Positions 1 to 8,983 are shown, counted from the stretch's first letter. The stretch: 64,000 nucleotides of DNA from Halanaerobium hydrogeniformans (GCF_000166415.1 NC_014654.1:1116001-1180000); one strand, 5' to 3'. A program made the numbers and translations. Notes: generated by a model from the sequence alone, not told the origin.

Positions 1-1
1 T

Positions 2-1186
2 ATGGTTATGCCCTATATTAAGATGTCCTTTGTTTTTGACCTTGTTTTTTTAAATATTGATACCATCGAGGAAATTAGAAGTAGAACCGAATTTTTTGAT
101 ATCGAAGAACTGCCTTCTGCAGTTATGATCGCAGACATTGACCAATTTGCCAGTTCAACGGTTAATGAAGATGAATTAAAAAGACAGCTGCATAAAAAAG
201 AAGTTTTCAGTGTGATTAAAAATTTCGAAAAAAAATATAATTCTTTAATGGTAGTACCGATGACAAGTGACAAGATAATCATCCTTTATTTTGGCGAAAA
301 AATGTACAAAAATGAAAAAATAAAAAAATGGTTAAAAAAAGTAGCAGCAGAAATCAGCCAGGAAGTAAAAAATAAGACCGAATTTACAATAACAATTGGT
401 ATCGGTAGTTATTACGATGATCCACGGCTAGTTGATAGATCATATCATGAAGCTCTTGGTGCAATAAGAAATTCATTATTGGTTGGTGAAGGTTCTGCTG
501 TCCACTGGGAAGATATTAAAAATAGGGATTTTCATGAAATAGCTTATCCATATGATATAGAAAGTCGTCTGGTGGAAAAGTTTAAATCAAGGAAGGTTAA
601 TCATTTTACAGAATTAGTTGATACACTTTTTAATAGCTGGCAGGTAGATGAAAGCTTTAACTCGATTCTGGTAAAATCAAGGATGATGGAATTATTGGGT
701 GTGCTGTCGAGATCAGCTGTTGAAGCAGGGGCCAGTTTTAAAGATATATCCCCTTTAAATTATAAGTTTACCCAGGAATTATTTAAAATAAATAACCAGG
801 AACAGATGAAAAACTGGCTTAATACGGTTTTGGTAAAATTATCGGAAAAGATCGATGATTTTGGAGCAGACTTTAAAGAAAAAATTATCTATAATGGTGT
901 AAAGTATGTACAGTCTAACTATACCGAGGATATTACTTTAAGTGAAGCTGCTGAAGCTGCCAGTTTAAGCACCCATTATTTTAGCAGAATTTTCAAAAAA
1001 GAGATGGGCTGCACATTTAAAAGTTATTTAACTAAATTAAGGATAGAAGAAGCAAAAAGAAGACTGGATAATAAAAATGTAAATATTGCTATAATAGCTA
1101 AAGAAATCGGTTATAATGACCCAAGTTATTTTTCAAAAGTTTTTAAAAAATATGAAGGAGTTTCACCATCAGAATACAGAGATTGA
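2..1186 (+). CDS. AraC-family transcriptional regulator, probably 5'-truncated by the window
   Basis: This is a probable activator of the adjacent Pdu operon. The last ~100 residues form an AraC/XylS DNA-binding domain with two helix-turn-helix units (around SLSTHYFSRIFKKEMG and YNDPSYFSKVFKKYEGVSP). The region before it resembles the GGDEF-like/linker part of YesN-type regulators. The central LGVLSRSAVEAGA segment closely matches the PocR-type regulator at 31.3 kb, so the missing N-terminus may be a PocR-type sensor. The reading frame is open to the first base and the first ATGs have no ribosome site, so the true start is probably outside the window. PocR/AraC regulators controlling pdu operons are established; this pairing is inferred from position. 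Confidence 0.85.
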   Translation: MVMPYIKMSFVFDLVFLNIDTIEEIRSRTEFFDIEELPSAVMIADIDQFASSTVNEDELKRQLHKKEVFSVIKNFEKKYNSLMVVPMTSDKIIILYFGEKMYKNEKIKKWLKKVAAEISQEVKNKTEFTITIGIGSYYDDPRLVDRSYHEALGAIRNSLLVGEGSAVHWEDIKNRDFHEIAYPYDIESRLVEKFKSRKVNHFTELVDTLFNSWQVDESFNSILVKSRMMELLGVLSRSAVEAGASFKDISPLNYKFTQELFKINNQEQMKNWLNTVLVKLSEKIDDFGADFKEKIIYNGVKYVQSNYTEDITLSEAAEAASLSTHYFSRIFKKEMGCTFKSYLTKLRIEEAKRRLDNKNVNIAIIAKEIGYNDPSYFSKVFKKYEGVSPSEYRD

Positions 1187-1421
1187 CAATTTATAATAAA
1201 ATAATACAAAAAACAATTTATTAATACTAAAAGACAATTTAATACCATATTTAAGCTTATATAATTAGCTAATATTTAGAAAATAAAAAAAATATGGAAT
1301 AGAGCAAATAATTCTTACAAGAAAACTGTTTTTTGACAAGGGAATTAGAAGTTTTTTGTGAACAATAATAGATAGGGGCACCGAAAATTTATTTAATTAT
1401 GTTTTGAAAGGAGGGGAATAA
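1187..1421 (+). promoter_or_regulatory. Intergenic control region of the Pdu operon
   Basis: These 235 A/T-rich bases lie between the regulator and pduA. A TTGACA hexamer at 1333-1338 could be a -35 element, but no good -10 lies 16-18 bases downstream. This would fit an activator-dependent promoter. The pduA ribosome site (AAAGGAGGGG) precedes 1422. I saw no cobalamin riboswitch motif. Confidence 0.4.
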
Positions 1422-1691
1422 ATGGCTAGAGAAGCATTAGGCCTGGTGGAAACGATTGGACTTGTTGGTGCTATAGAAGCTGCTGATGCTATGGTTAAGT
1501 CTGCAAATGTTGAGCTGGTAGGATATGAAAAAATCGGTTCAGGTTTGGTTACTGTTATGGTAAGGGGGGATGTAGGAGCTACAAAAGCTGCTACTGATGC
1601 TGGTGCAGCTGCCGGAAGAAAAGTGGGTGAGGTTGTTTCTGTACATGTAATACCAAGACCACACGAAGATGTTAATAAACTTCTTCCGTAA
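1422..1691 (+). CDS. pduA: Pdu microcompartment shell protein PduA (BMC-H)
   Basis: This 89-residue single-BMC-domain protein should form hexameric tiles of the propanediol-utilisation microcompartment shell. It has the canonical BMC start ([38 protein letters not shown]), the [16 protein letters not shown] helix and the HVIPRPH end. It is nearly identical to PduJ at 8594-8899 but lacks that protein's extra 12-residue tail. It is the first gene of the operon, with an AAAGGAGGGG ribosome site, as expected for an abundant shell protein. Alternative family names would be EutM or generic BMC-H; the following pdu genes decide the call. Confidence 0.95.
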   Translation: MAREALGLVETIGLVGAIEAADAMVKSANVELVGYEKIGSGLVTVMVRGDVGATKAATDAGAAAGRKVGEVVSVHVIPRPHEDVNKLLP

Positions 1692-1719
1692 TTTCTAATG
1701 GAGAGGAGGGTTAATCGAT

Positions 1720-2553
1720 ATGGAAGAGCAGAAAATTAATGATTTAGTTAATGAAGTCATGAATAGGATTAAAGATGCAGAATCTTCAAATGAGACTGAA
1801 AATAATGAAAAAAATGTAGAAAAAAGCGAAAATAAAAAAGGTGGTGAAGCTAAATTGAATCTGGCTAATGAAGTAACTGAATTTATCGGAACAACTATTG
1901 GAGATACAATTGGTCTTGTAATTGCAAATGTAGATCCTCAATTAAGAGAAATGATGGGTATTGATAAGAAATATCGTTCAATTGGTATATTTAGCGCAAG
2001 GACTGGTGCAGGTCCACAAATCTATGCTGCAGATGAAGCAGTTAAAGCTTCAAATACAGAAATAGTAAAAATTGAGCTTCCAAGAGATACTAAAGGTGGA
2101 GCCGGTCATGGTTCTTTAATTATCTTTGGTGCTGAAGAAGTTTCTGATGCAAGAAGAGCAGTTCAGGTTGCACTAGATGACCTGGAACGTACTTTTGGTG
2201 ATGTATATGCTAATGATGCTGGTCACCTTGAATTCCAGTATTCCGCAAGAGCAAGTAAAGCTCTAAATGAAGCTTTTGGCGCTCCTGAAGGTAAAGCGTT
2301 TGGTATTTCTGTTGGTGCTCCTGCTGGTATTGGAGTAATTATGGCTGATGTTGCTGTTAAGGCTGCAACAATAGATGTAGTTGGCTATGCTAGTCCTGCT
2401 GATGGTACAAGCTTAACTAATGAGTCCATTTTATTCTTCAGCGGAGATTCTGGAGCTGTTCGTCAGGCCGTTGTTGCTGCTCGTGAAGTAGGATTAAAAC
2501 TTCTGGGTAGTTTAGGTGACAAACCTGAATCTGTTACAACTCCATATATTTAA
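1720..2553 (+). CDS. pduB: Pdu microcompartment shell protein PduB (tandem BMC, trimer)
   Basis: This 277-residue tandem-BMC (EutL/PduB type) shell protein should form trimers with gated pores. The first ~45 residues are an extension: an amphipathic helix (INDLVNEVMNRIKDA), then a charged Asn/Glu/Lys-rich linker. Two BMC-like halves follow (around residues 50-150 and 165-275), the second with APEGKAFGISVGAPAGIGVIMADVA-type sequence split across its core. In Salmonella the same gene yields long PduB and a shorter PduB' from an internal start, and the long N-terminus tethers shell to core. An in-frame TTG with a ribosome-like site at 1855 could do the same here. Confidence 0.93.
   Translation: MEEQKINDLVNEVMNRIKDAESSNETENNEKNVEKSENKKGGEAKLNLANEVTEFIGTTIGDTIGLVIANVDPQLREMMGIDKKYRSIGIFSARTGAGPQIYAADEAVKASNTEIVKIELPRDTKGGAGHGSLIIFGAEEVSDARRAVQVALDDLERTFGDVYANDAGHLEFQYSARASKALNEAFGAPEGKAFGISVGAPAGIGVIMADVAVKAATIDVVGYASPADGTSLTNESILFFSGDSGAVRQAVVAAREVGLKLLGSLGDKPESVTTPYI
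1838..1857 (+). promoter_or_regulatory. Candidate internal ribosome site and TTG start for PduB'
   Basis: AAAGGTGGTGAA lies about 9 bases before TTG 1855-1857, which is codon 46 of pduB and in frame. Initiation here would remove exactly the helix plus linker, like the PduB/PduB' pair known in Salmonella. Only the sequence match is seen; use of the site is inferred. Confidence 0.4.
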
Positions 2554-2628
2554 ATCTAACAAAAAATACAATAAAGCAAGTTGTCTTGTCAATAGAAATA
2601 TTGCAAAACGAACTAAGGAGGGAAAAAT

Positions 2629-4299
2629 GTGAAAAGGTCCAAGCGATTTTTAGAACTTGAAAAAAGGCCGATTAGTAATGATGGATTTATCAATGAATGG
2701 CCAGAAGCTGGTCTTGTGGCTATGGAAGGACCCAATGATCCAAAACCAAGCGTTAGAGTTGAAAATGGTAAAATAGTAGAGTTAGATGGTAAAAGAAGAG
2801 AAGAATTTGACATGTTAGACTCTTTTATTGCCGATCATACTCTTGATCTAGATATAGTTGAAGATGTTATGGCCCAGGATTCAAAAGAACTGGCTCATAA
2901 AATAGTAGACATAAATGTTTGTAGAGATGAGGTTAAGAGATTTGGTTTAGGTATGACCCCTGCTAAAGTTGTTGAAGTGGTTGGTCATATGAATGTTGTT
3001 GAAATGATGATGGCGGTTCAGAAGATGAGAGCTAGAAAAACTCCTTCTAACCAGTGCCATGTTACAAATGTAAAAGACCACCCAGCATTATTAGCTGCAG
3101 ATGCAGCAGAAGCAGCTCTGCGTGGTTTTGATGAAATGGAAACAACAGTAGGTATAGTTAGATATGCGCCTTCTAACGCTATTTCAATCATGGTAGGTTC
3201 ACAAACTGGCCGTGGTGGAGTTTTAACCCAGTGTGCTGTTGAGGAAGCTATGGAATTAGAAATGGGTATGCGTGGATTTACAGCCTATGCTGAAACAGTT
3301 TCAGTATATGGTACAGAGCAGGTATTTGTTGATGGTGATGATACACCATGGTCTAAGAGTTTCTTAGCATCTGCTTATGCATCCCGTGGATTAAAAATGA
3401 GATATACTTCTGGTACCGGTTCTGAAGCAGAAATGGGATTTGCTGATGGTAAATCTATGCTTTATCTTGAAGCTCGCTGCTTATATATGACCAAAGGTGC
3501 AGGAGTTCAGGGTATACAGAATGGTTCAATCAGTTGTATTGGTGTGCCCGGGGCAGTTCCATCCGGAGTTAGAGCAATTCTGGCTGAAAACTTAATTGCC
3601 ATGTTACTTGACTTAGAGTGTGCATCTGGTAATGATCAGACATTTACTCACTCAAGTACAAGAAGAACTGCTAGAATGTTAATGCAGTTTTTGCCTGGTA
3701 CTGACTTTGTATTCTCAGGTTACAGTGCTGTACCAAACTATGATAACATGTTTGCAGGTTCAACTCATGATGTTGATGACTATGATGACTATCTAACATT
3801 ACAGCGTGACTTAAAAGTTAATGGTGGATTAGTACCTGTAGATGAAGAAGATGTTATTAAAGTTAGAAACAAAGGTGTTAGAGCTTTACAGGCAGTATTT
3901 AAAGAAATCGGTATGCCTGATATTACAGATGAAGAAGTAGAGGCTGCAACATATGCCCACGGTAGTAAAGATATGCCTGACCGTGATGTAAGAGAAGATT
4001 TCAGAGGTATAGAAGAAATGCTCAATAAAGGAACCACAGGTGTTCAAATCGTACAGGCACTTGCTAAACATGGATTTGAAGATGTAGCTGAAAACTTCTT
4101 TAATCTCTTAAAACAGAGAATTGCTGGAGATTATCTCCATACATCAGCGATCTTTGATGAAAACTTCCATGCAATAAGTGCTGTTAATGATAAAAATGAT
4201 TATGCAGGTCCTGGAACAGGATATAGAGTTTCTGATGAACTCTGGGAAAAACTTAAAAATGTTAGATTCGCTAAAGATATTGACGAAATAGGAGAATAA
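2629..4299 (+). CDS. pduC: Adenosylcobalamin-dependent propanediol/diol dehydratase, large subunit
   Basis: This is the catalytic alpha subunit that converts 1,2-propanediol to propionaldehyde by B12 radical chemistry inside the microcompartment. It is 556 residues, normal for the family. Family active-site stretches are visible: NQCHVTN with the conserved His at about 144, the QTGRGGVLTQCAVEEAMELE helix, SGTGSEAEMG, GIQNGSISCIGVPGAVPSG, NDQTFTHSS and FSGYSAVPNYDNMFAG. The start is GTG 2629, six bases after AGGAGGG. An ATG two bases upstream runs straight into TGA and cannot be the start. Glycerol dehydratase is the main alternative, but the propanediol call follows from the complete pdu context. 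Confidence 0.96.
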   Translation: MKRSKRFLELEKRPISNDGFINEWPEAGLVAMEGPNDPKPSVRVENGKIVELDGKRREEFDMLDSFIADHTLDLDIVEDVMAQDSKELAHKIVDINVCRDEVKRFGLGMTPAKVVEVVGHMNVVEMMMAVQKMRARKTPSNQCHVTNVKDHPALLAADAAEAALRGFDEMETTVGIVRYAPSNAISIMVGSQTGRGGVLTQCAVEEAMELEMGMRGFTAYAETVSVYGTEQVFVDGDDTPWSKSFLASAYASRGLKMRYTSGTGSEAEMGFADGKSMLYLEARCLYMTKGAGVQGIQNGSISCIGVPGAVPSGVRAILAENLIAMLLDLECASGNDQTFTHSSTRRTARMLMQFLPGTDFVFSGYSAVPNYDNMFAGSTHDVDDYDDYLTLQRDLKVNGGLVPVDEEDVIKVRNKGVRALQAVFKEIGMPDITDEEVEAATYAHGSKDMPDRDVREDFRGIEEMLNKGTTGVQIVQALAKHGFEDVAENFFNLLKQRIAGDYLHTSAIFDENFHAISAVNDKNDYAGPGTGYRVSDELWEKLKNVRFAKDIDEIGE

Positions 4300-4323
4300 A
4301 TAAATATATCGGGAGGTGTAACA

Positions 4324-4980
4324 ATGCAATTAAATGAAGATGCTATTCGCCAGATCGTTGTCGATGTTGTATCAGGAATGACAGATAAAGGTGGAAACTC
4401 TGCTTCAACTAAAACTTCCACTGCTAGATCTGGGAATATGACTTTAAAAGAAGTAGGATTGGCCAAGGAAGGTAAAAGTAGTGATGAAGTAGTTATTGCA
4501 ATAGCACCAGCTTTTGGAACTCATTTATCTAAAACCATGACAGAACAGAATCATTCAGATGTTTTAAGAGAAGTTATGGCTGGTATAGAAGAAGAAGGTA
4601 TCAAAGCCAGGGTTGTTAAAAATTATATTACCGCAGATGTTGGGTTTATGGGACATAAAGCTGCTCAATTAAGTGGTTCAGGGATAGGAATCGGGTTACA
4701 ATCTAAAGGTACTATTTTAATTCATCAGAAAGATTTAAATCCACTTTCTAACTTAGAATTATTCCCACAGGCACCACTTATTGACCTGGAAACATTCAGA
4801 CAGATTGGTACAAATGCTGCAAGATATGCTAAAGGTGAAAACCCTGATCCAGTACCTACAAGAAATGATCAGATGGCCAGACCTAAGTATCAGGCAATAT
4901 CTGCAGTACTATATAACAAAGAAGTTAAGTTCCTTTACGAGAACAAAAAAATTGTAGAAGTTGAGGTAACATTCAAATAA
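4324..4980 (+). CDS. pduD: Propanediol dehydratase, medium subunit
   Basis: This 218-residue beta subunit of B12 diol dehydratase binds the cobalamin cofactor together with PduC. The N-terminal helix ([20 protein letters not shown]) followed by a Gly/Ser/Thr linker is a typical encapsulation peptide. From about residue 40 the enzyme fold follows, with [15 protein letters not shown] and [19 protein letters not shown]. The ribosome site GGGAGGTG precedes ATG 4324, and the gene lies 24 bases after pduC. Confidence 0.95.
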   Translation: MQLNEDAIRQIVVDVVSGMTDKGGNSASTKTSTARSGNMTLKEVGLAKEGKSSDEVVIAIAPAFGTHLSKTMTEQNHSDVLREVMAGIEEEGIKARVVKNYITADVGFMGHKAAQLSGSGIGIGLQSKGTILIHQKDLNPLSNLELFPQAPLIDLETFRQIGTNAARYAKGENPDPVPTRNDQMARPKYQAISAVLYNKEVKFLYENKKIVEVEVTFK

Positions 4981-5005
4981 TTTAAAATACCAGGAGGTGT
5001 ATGTA

Positions 5006-5524
5006 ATGGATAAAGAGTTAGTTGAATCTATTGTACGCAATGTGCTCAGTAATCTTGATGAAGGTCAAAGTAGCCCTTCAAAAAGTTCAAAGAAAAGTAC
5101 TGGAGGTAATGGTTTAACAGATAAAGATTATCCTCTAGGAGAAAAAAGAAAAGATCTTGTAAAAACTCCTACAGGAAAATCACTTGATGATGTTAAGTTT
5201 GCCGATATAATCTCAGGTAAAACTGATGGTTCAGAACTTAAAATTACAGCTGATACATTAAACTATCAGGCTGAAATCGCAAGATCTGTTGATAGAGAAC
5301 AGTTTGCAAAAAATCTAGAAAGAGCTGCTGAATTAACCAGAGTAGAAGATGAGAGAATTCTTGAAATTTATAATCAGCTTCGCCCTTATCGTTCAACCAA
5401 GCAGGAACTTTTAGATATTGCAGACGAATTAGAAAATAAGTATGATGCGGTAATTAATGCTCAATTGATCCGTGAAGCAGCAGATGTTTATGAAAAGAGA
5501 AACAGACTAAAAGGTGATAGATAA
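5006..5524 (+). CDS. pduE: Propanediol dehydratase, small subunit
   Basis: This is the gamma subunit of diol dehydratase, 172 residues from ATG 5006. The GGAGGTG at 4994-4999 is the ribosome site, so an upstream in-frame GTG inside that motif is not used. Residues 1-17 (MDKELVESIVRNVLSNL) form a second encapsulation-type helix with a Ser/Lys-rich linker. The conserved small-subunit body follows (DYPLGEKRKDLVKTPTGKSL, then ERILEIYNQLRPYRSTKQEL). Having encapsulation peptides on both PduD and PduE is common in diol dehydratases. Confidence 0.94.
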   Translation: MDKELVESIVRNVLSNLDEGQSSPSKSSKKSTGGNGLTDKDYPLGEKRKDLVKTPTGKSLDDVKFADIISGKTDGSELKITADTLNYQAEIARSVDREQFAKNLERAAELTRVEDERILEIYNQLRPYRSTKQELLDIADELENKYDAVINAQLIREAADVYEKRNRLKGDR

Positions 5525-5548
5525 AGAGTCTAATAGGTAGGTGGGAGT

Positions 5549-7390
5549 ATGGAATATATTGTAGGGGTCGATATTGGCAACTCTACTACAGAAGTTGCTA
5601 TCGGAAAAGTGGATAAAGAAAAAGAGAATATTGACTTTATTTCAGATGGGATATATAAAACAACTGGTTTAAAGGGCACCATTGATAACATAGATGGTAT
5701 TCTTAATTCTTTAAACTCTGCTTTAGATAAGGTTAATCTGAGCTACGATGATCTTGCCCTGATTAGATTAAATGAAGCTACACCAGTTATTGGAGATCTA
5801 GCAATGGAAACTATAACTGAAACTGTGATTACAGAATCAACTATGATTGGCCATGATCCCTGGACTCCAGGAGGAATTGGTTTGGGTGTTGGAGTTACAA
5901 CACTTGTCGATGATATTGATGACTGCAAGGCAGGTGATGATGTTATACTTATCATTCCAGGATCAGTTGATTTTGCTGATGCTGCAAATATCATTAATCA
6001 GGCTAAAGAAAGAGGGGTTAATGTAAATGGTGCAGTTGCTCAAAAAGATGATGCAGTTTTAATTGTAAATCGTCTTGATGAGACAATCCCTGTGATTGAT
6101 GAGGTTAAATATATTGATCGGATTCCACTTGCTAAAAAAGCTGCTGTAGAGGTTGCAAGACCGGGAGGAACAATTGATAAACTTTCGAATCCCTATGGTA
6201 TAGCTACGATCTTTGATCTTGATTCTGAAGACACCAAACATATTTTTCCAGTGGCAAGGTCGTTGATTGGTAACAGATCTGCAGTGGTTATTAGGACACC
6301 AGCAGGGGATATTGAAGAACGAAAAATACCGGCTGGAGAAATAGTGATAATTGGTGATAGAGGAAAATCAGAAATTGGTATAGATGCAGGAGCAGAAGAG
6401 ATCATGGATTCTCTTGAGAAAATACATCCCATAGAAGATGTTAAAGGTCAGCCTGGAACTAATGTTGGTGGAATGCTTGATAGAGTTAAAGTAACTATGA
6501 GTAAAGTTACAGATCAACCACTTGAAGACATTAGAATAAAGGATATATTAGCAGTAAATACCTTTGTTCCTAAAGAAGTAAAAGGTGGCCTGGCTGAAGA
6601 ATATGCTATGGAAAATGCTGTTGGTCTGGCTGCAATGGTTAAAACAAGTCAGCTGCCGATGCGCAAGATAGCAGATAAACTTGAAGATGAAACAAATGTT
6701 GAGGTTGAGATAGCTGGTGTTGAAGCCAATATGGCAATATTGGGTGCTTTAACAACACCGGGTACAGATAAACCTTTCGTTATCCTGGATATGGGTGGTG
6801 GCTCAACTGATGCTGCAATGGTTACCAACAGAGATAATATTTACACTACTCATCTTGCTGGTGCCGGAGATATGACTTCACTTTTAATTAATATAGAACT
6901 TGGCTTAGGAGATATAAATCTTGCAGAATTAATCAAGAAAAATCCTCTGGCTAAAGTAGAAAGTGTTTTCCATGTCAGGCATGAAGATGGAAGTGTTAGT
7001 TTCTTTGATGAGCCCCTTGCACCTAAGCTTTTCGGTAGGGTTATAATTCTCAGTGATGACGATAAAATACCAATACCTACAGATCATTCTCTTGATAAGA
7101 TACGCCAGGTGCGAAGAGATGCTAAAAATGATGTTTTTGTTCGCAATTCAATCAGAGCATTAAAACGGATTATTCCAACTGGAAATATCAGAGATATAGA
7201 TTTTGTAGTAATGGTCGGTGGCTCAGCAATTGATTTTGAAATACCTACTATGATTTCCAATCAACTTTCAGAATATGGAGTGGTTGCAGGTCGTGGTAAT
7301 ATAAGAGGTGTTATGGGACCTCGAAATGCTGTAGCAACTGGTCTGGTTCTTTCCTATTTGGAAACGGAGGGAAGTGTAATAGATGAGTAA
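5549..7390 (+). CDS. pduG: Diol dehydratase reactivase, large subunit
   Basis: This 613-residue ATPase works with PduH to release damaged cobalamin from inactivated diol dehydratase. It shows the Hsp70/actin-like phosphate loops VGVDIGNSTTEVAIG at the N-terminus and FVILDMGGGSTDAAM near residue 412. The C-terminal VMVGGSAIDFEIP and NAVATGLVLSY are typical of DdrA/PduG. Length is normal. The start follows a GGTGGGAG-type site, and the 3' end overlaps pduH by 8 bases, implying translational coupling of the two subunits. Confidence 0.95.
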   Translation: MEYIVGVDIGNSTTEVAIGKVDKEKENIDFISDGIYKTTGLKGTIDNIDGILNSLNSALDKVNLSYDDLALIRLNEATPVIGDLAMETITETVITESTMIGHDPWTPGGIGLGVGVTTLVDDIDDCKAGDDVILIIPGSVDFADAANIINQAKERGVNVNGAVAQKDDAVLIVNRLDETIPVIDEVKYIDRIPLAKKAAVEVARPGGTIDKLSNPYGIATIFDLDSEDTKHIFPVARSLIGNRSAVVIRTPAGDIEERKIPAGEIVIIGDRGKSEIGIDAGAEEIMDSLEKIHPIEDVKGQPGTNVGGMLDRVKVTMSKVTDQPLEDIRIKDILAVNTFVPKEVKGGLAEEYAMENAVGLAAMVKTSQLPMRKIADKLEDETNVEVEIAGVEANMAILGALTTPGTDKPFVILDMGGGSTDAAMVTNRDNIYTTHLAGAGDMTSLLINIELGLGDINLAELIKKNPLAKVESVFHVRHEDGSVSFFDEPLAPKLFGRVIILSDDDKIPIPTDHSLDKIRQVRRDAKNDVFVRNSIRALKRIIPTGNIRDIDFVVMVGGSAIDFEIPTMISNQLSEYGVVAGRGNIRGVMGPRNAVATGLVLSYLETEGSVIDE

Positions 7391-7970
7391 TCAATCTCAA
7401 AAGCCTTCTGTGAATATAGGAGTACAGAAAGAGTATGAAGAAAATAGCCTTTTCAGAAATCTATGTTATGGTCTGGAAGAAGAAGGAATACCATATCAAT
7501 TCTTTTTAAGTGATGATAAAAACGTCCATAAACTTGCCAATGATGCGGCAAACGAATCTCGTTTAAATGTGGGTGTTGGAATCGGTGATCAGGACAATAT
7601 CATAATTCAGCATAAAAAACTGAATATTGATCAGCCATTTTTAGAGAAAAAAGTTGATGAGGACTTTCAGGCTAAGATTATGGGCTCTAATGCAGCTCGT
7701 CTGGTAAAAGGTATTCCAATTAAAGATATTCCTTTAGAAGATGAATACAGCAGAAACTCTATTCCAGAACAAAAAAGAGAAGATATAGTTAAAGAAATAA
7801 ATAAAGCAAACGATACAGCAAAAAACACAACAACTACTAAAATAAATAAAGAAACAAATAATGAGACTAAAGAAGAAAAACCAGTTAATCAAGCCCAGAA
7901 TGCAGAAATCAACTCAGATGATGTCGAAAGAATAACTAAACTGGTACTTGAAGCACTAAAAGATAGCTAG
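7383..7970 (+). CDS. pduH: Diol dehydratase reactivase, small subunit, with C-terminal extension
   Basis: This is the small reactivase subunit. The first ~115 residues match DdrB/PduH (NIGVQKEYEENSLFRNLCYGLEEEGIPY, split here by the family's helix, and GVGIGDQDNIIIQHKKL). The protein is 195 residues against about 120-125 usually. The extra part is a Lys/Asn/Glu/Thr-rich linker ending in an amphipathic helix DDVERITKLVLEALKDS, which resembles the encapsulation helices at the N-termini of PduD, PduE and PduP but sits at the C-terminus. Its ribosome site is inside the end of pduG. The stop is TAG. Confidence 0.9.
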   Translation: MSNQSQKPSVNIGVQKEYEENSLFRNLCYGLEEEGIPYQFFLSDDKNVHKLANDAANESRLNVGVGIGDQDNIIIQHKKLNIDQPFLEKKVDEDFQAKIMGSNAARLVKGIPIKDIPLEDEYSRNSIPEQKREDIVKEINKANDTAKNTTTTKINKETNNETKEEKPVNQAQNAEINSDDVERITKLVLEALKDS

Positions 7971-8004
7971 ATAATGGAATAGAGATAGAAAGGAAGGAGG
8001 GAAT

Positions 8005-8574
8005 ATGTCCAGAACTGCAATTGGTTTGGTTGAAACCCGTGGTTTATTACCTGCATATGAAGCAGTAGATGTAGCTGCAAAATCAGCCAATGTTGAGCTT
8101 ATTGGTTATGAAATAAGCCGTGGAGGTATGATAATTATCAAAATATCCGGTGATATTGGAGCAGTTAAATCGGCGATTGATGCTGCCAAAACTGCTGCAT
8201 CCAAACTGGGCAAGGTTTATTCTGCTCATGTTATTCCAAGACCGGCTAAAGATATTCACGAAAAACTCATCTATACAGATGATACAGTTGGATATCAAAA
8301 AGATGATGTTGATGATCAATCTACGGTAGAAGAAATAGATCAAGAAAAAACTGAAGATCAAGCTGTAGAAGAAGTTGTAGAAGAAACTGAGGCTGAAGAA
8401 ACTTCTTCTGAAGAAGAGGCTGAAACAGTTGAAAGTGAAGAAGAGGAAGAATTAGAGGATTCAGAAGATGAAGAAATTTGCAATATCTGTGAAGATCCTA
8501 ATTGTCCTCGTACTAAAGGTGATTTAAGAACAGATTGTATACACTATGATGAAATCATAGGTGATGATGAATAA
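8005..8574 (+). CDS. pduK: Microcompartment shell protein PduK (BMC domain plus Cys-rich tail)
   Basis: The first ~90 residues are a BMC-H domain (TAIGLVETRGLLPAYEAVD). Next comes an extremely acidic linker (about 98-157, mostly Glu/Asp), then a short Cys-rich tail CNICEDPNCPRTKGD with Cys at 159, 162, 167 and 178. PduK of enteric bacteria has the same layout, and its tail is thought to bind a metal or Fe-S cluster. Here pduK precedes pduJ, the reverse of the Salmonella order. The gene starts at ATG 8005 after AAGGAGGGA. Confidence 0.9.
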   Translation: MSRTAIGLVETRGLLPAYEAVDVAAKSANVELIGYEISRGGMIIIKISGDIGAVKSAIDAAKTAASKLGKVYSAHVIPRPAKDIHEKLIYTDDTVGYQKDDVDDQSTVEEIDQEKTEDQAVEEVVEETEAEETSSEEEAETVESEEEEELEDSEDEEICNICEDPNCPRTKGDLRTDCIHYDEIIGDDE

Positions 8575-8593
8575 ATTTAAGGGGGAATGACAA

Positions 8594-8899
8594 ATGAGTG
8601 GTGAAGCTTTAGGTTTGATTGAAACTAAAGGTTTTGTTGGAGCAATTGAAGCTGCAGATGCTATGGTTAAAGCAGCAAATGTTAGTCTGGTAGGATATGA
8701 AAAGATAGGTTCTGGACTAATTACCGTTATGGTAAAAGGTGATGTTGGAGCTACAAAAGCTGCTACAGATGCTGGTGCAGCTGCTGCAGGTAGAGTAGGA
8801 GAACTAATCTCCGTTCACGTAATTCCAAGACCACATACCGATGTTGACGCTATTTTACCACAAATGGCTAAAGATAAATTAGACGAATCACAATTATAA
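8594..8899 (+). CDS. pduJ: Microcompartment shell protein PduJ (BMC-H)
   Basis: This 101-residue BMC-H protein is about four-fifths identical to PduA at 1422-1691, and shares its VGYEKIGSG and [16 protein letters not shown] segments. It differs mainly by a charged tail ([12 protein letters not shown]). In Salmonella PduJ is the most abundant hexameric shell protein. Assignment as PduJ rather than a second PduA rests on position next to pduK. A hairpin follows immediately. Confidence 0.9.
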   Translation: MSGEALGLIETKGFVGAIEAADAMVKAANVSLVGYEKIGSGLITVMVKGDVGATKAATDAGAAAAGRVGELISVHVIPRPHTDVDAILPQMAKDKLDESQL

Positions 8900-8913
8900 T
8901 AATTTAAATATAA

Positions 8914-8941
8914 TATCCCCCTTCTTTTGGGAGGGGGGATA
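8914..8941 (+). promoter_or_regulatory. Intercistronic hairpin between pduJ and eutJ
   Basis: An 8-bp perfect stem (TATCCCCC / GGGGGATA) with a 12-base loop is not followed by a T-run, so it is not a classical terminator. In an operon it may protect the upstream shell-gene mRNA from 3' decay or mark a processing point. The role is inferred. Confidence 0.55.
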
Positions 8942-8983
8942 CTATTAATGATTTATATTGTCTGATGGAGGAGAAATGTATGT

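Noticed and set aside
1187-1421. Cobalamin riboswitch upstream of the Pdu operon
   Set aside because: I searched by eye for the B12-box type motif here and before the corrinoid cluster and found none; PocR/AraC control is the better explanation.
8340-8470. GAA/GAAG-rich stretch in pduK as a simple-sequence repeat
   Set aside because: Codons vary and no fixed unit repeats; it reflects the acidic protein linker.
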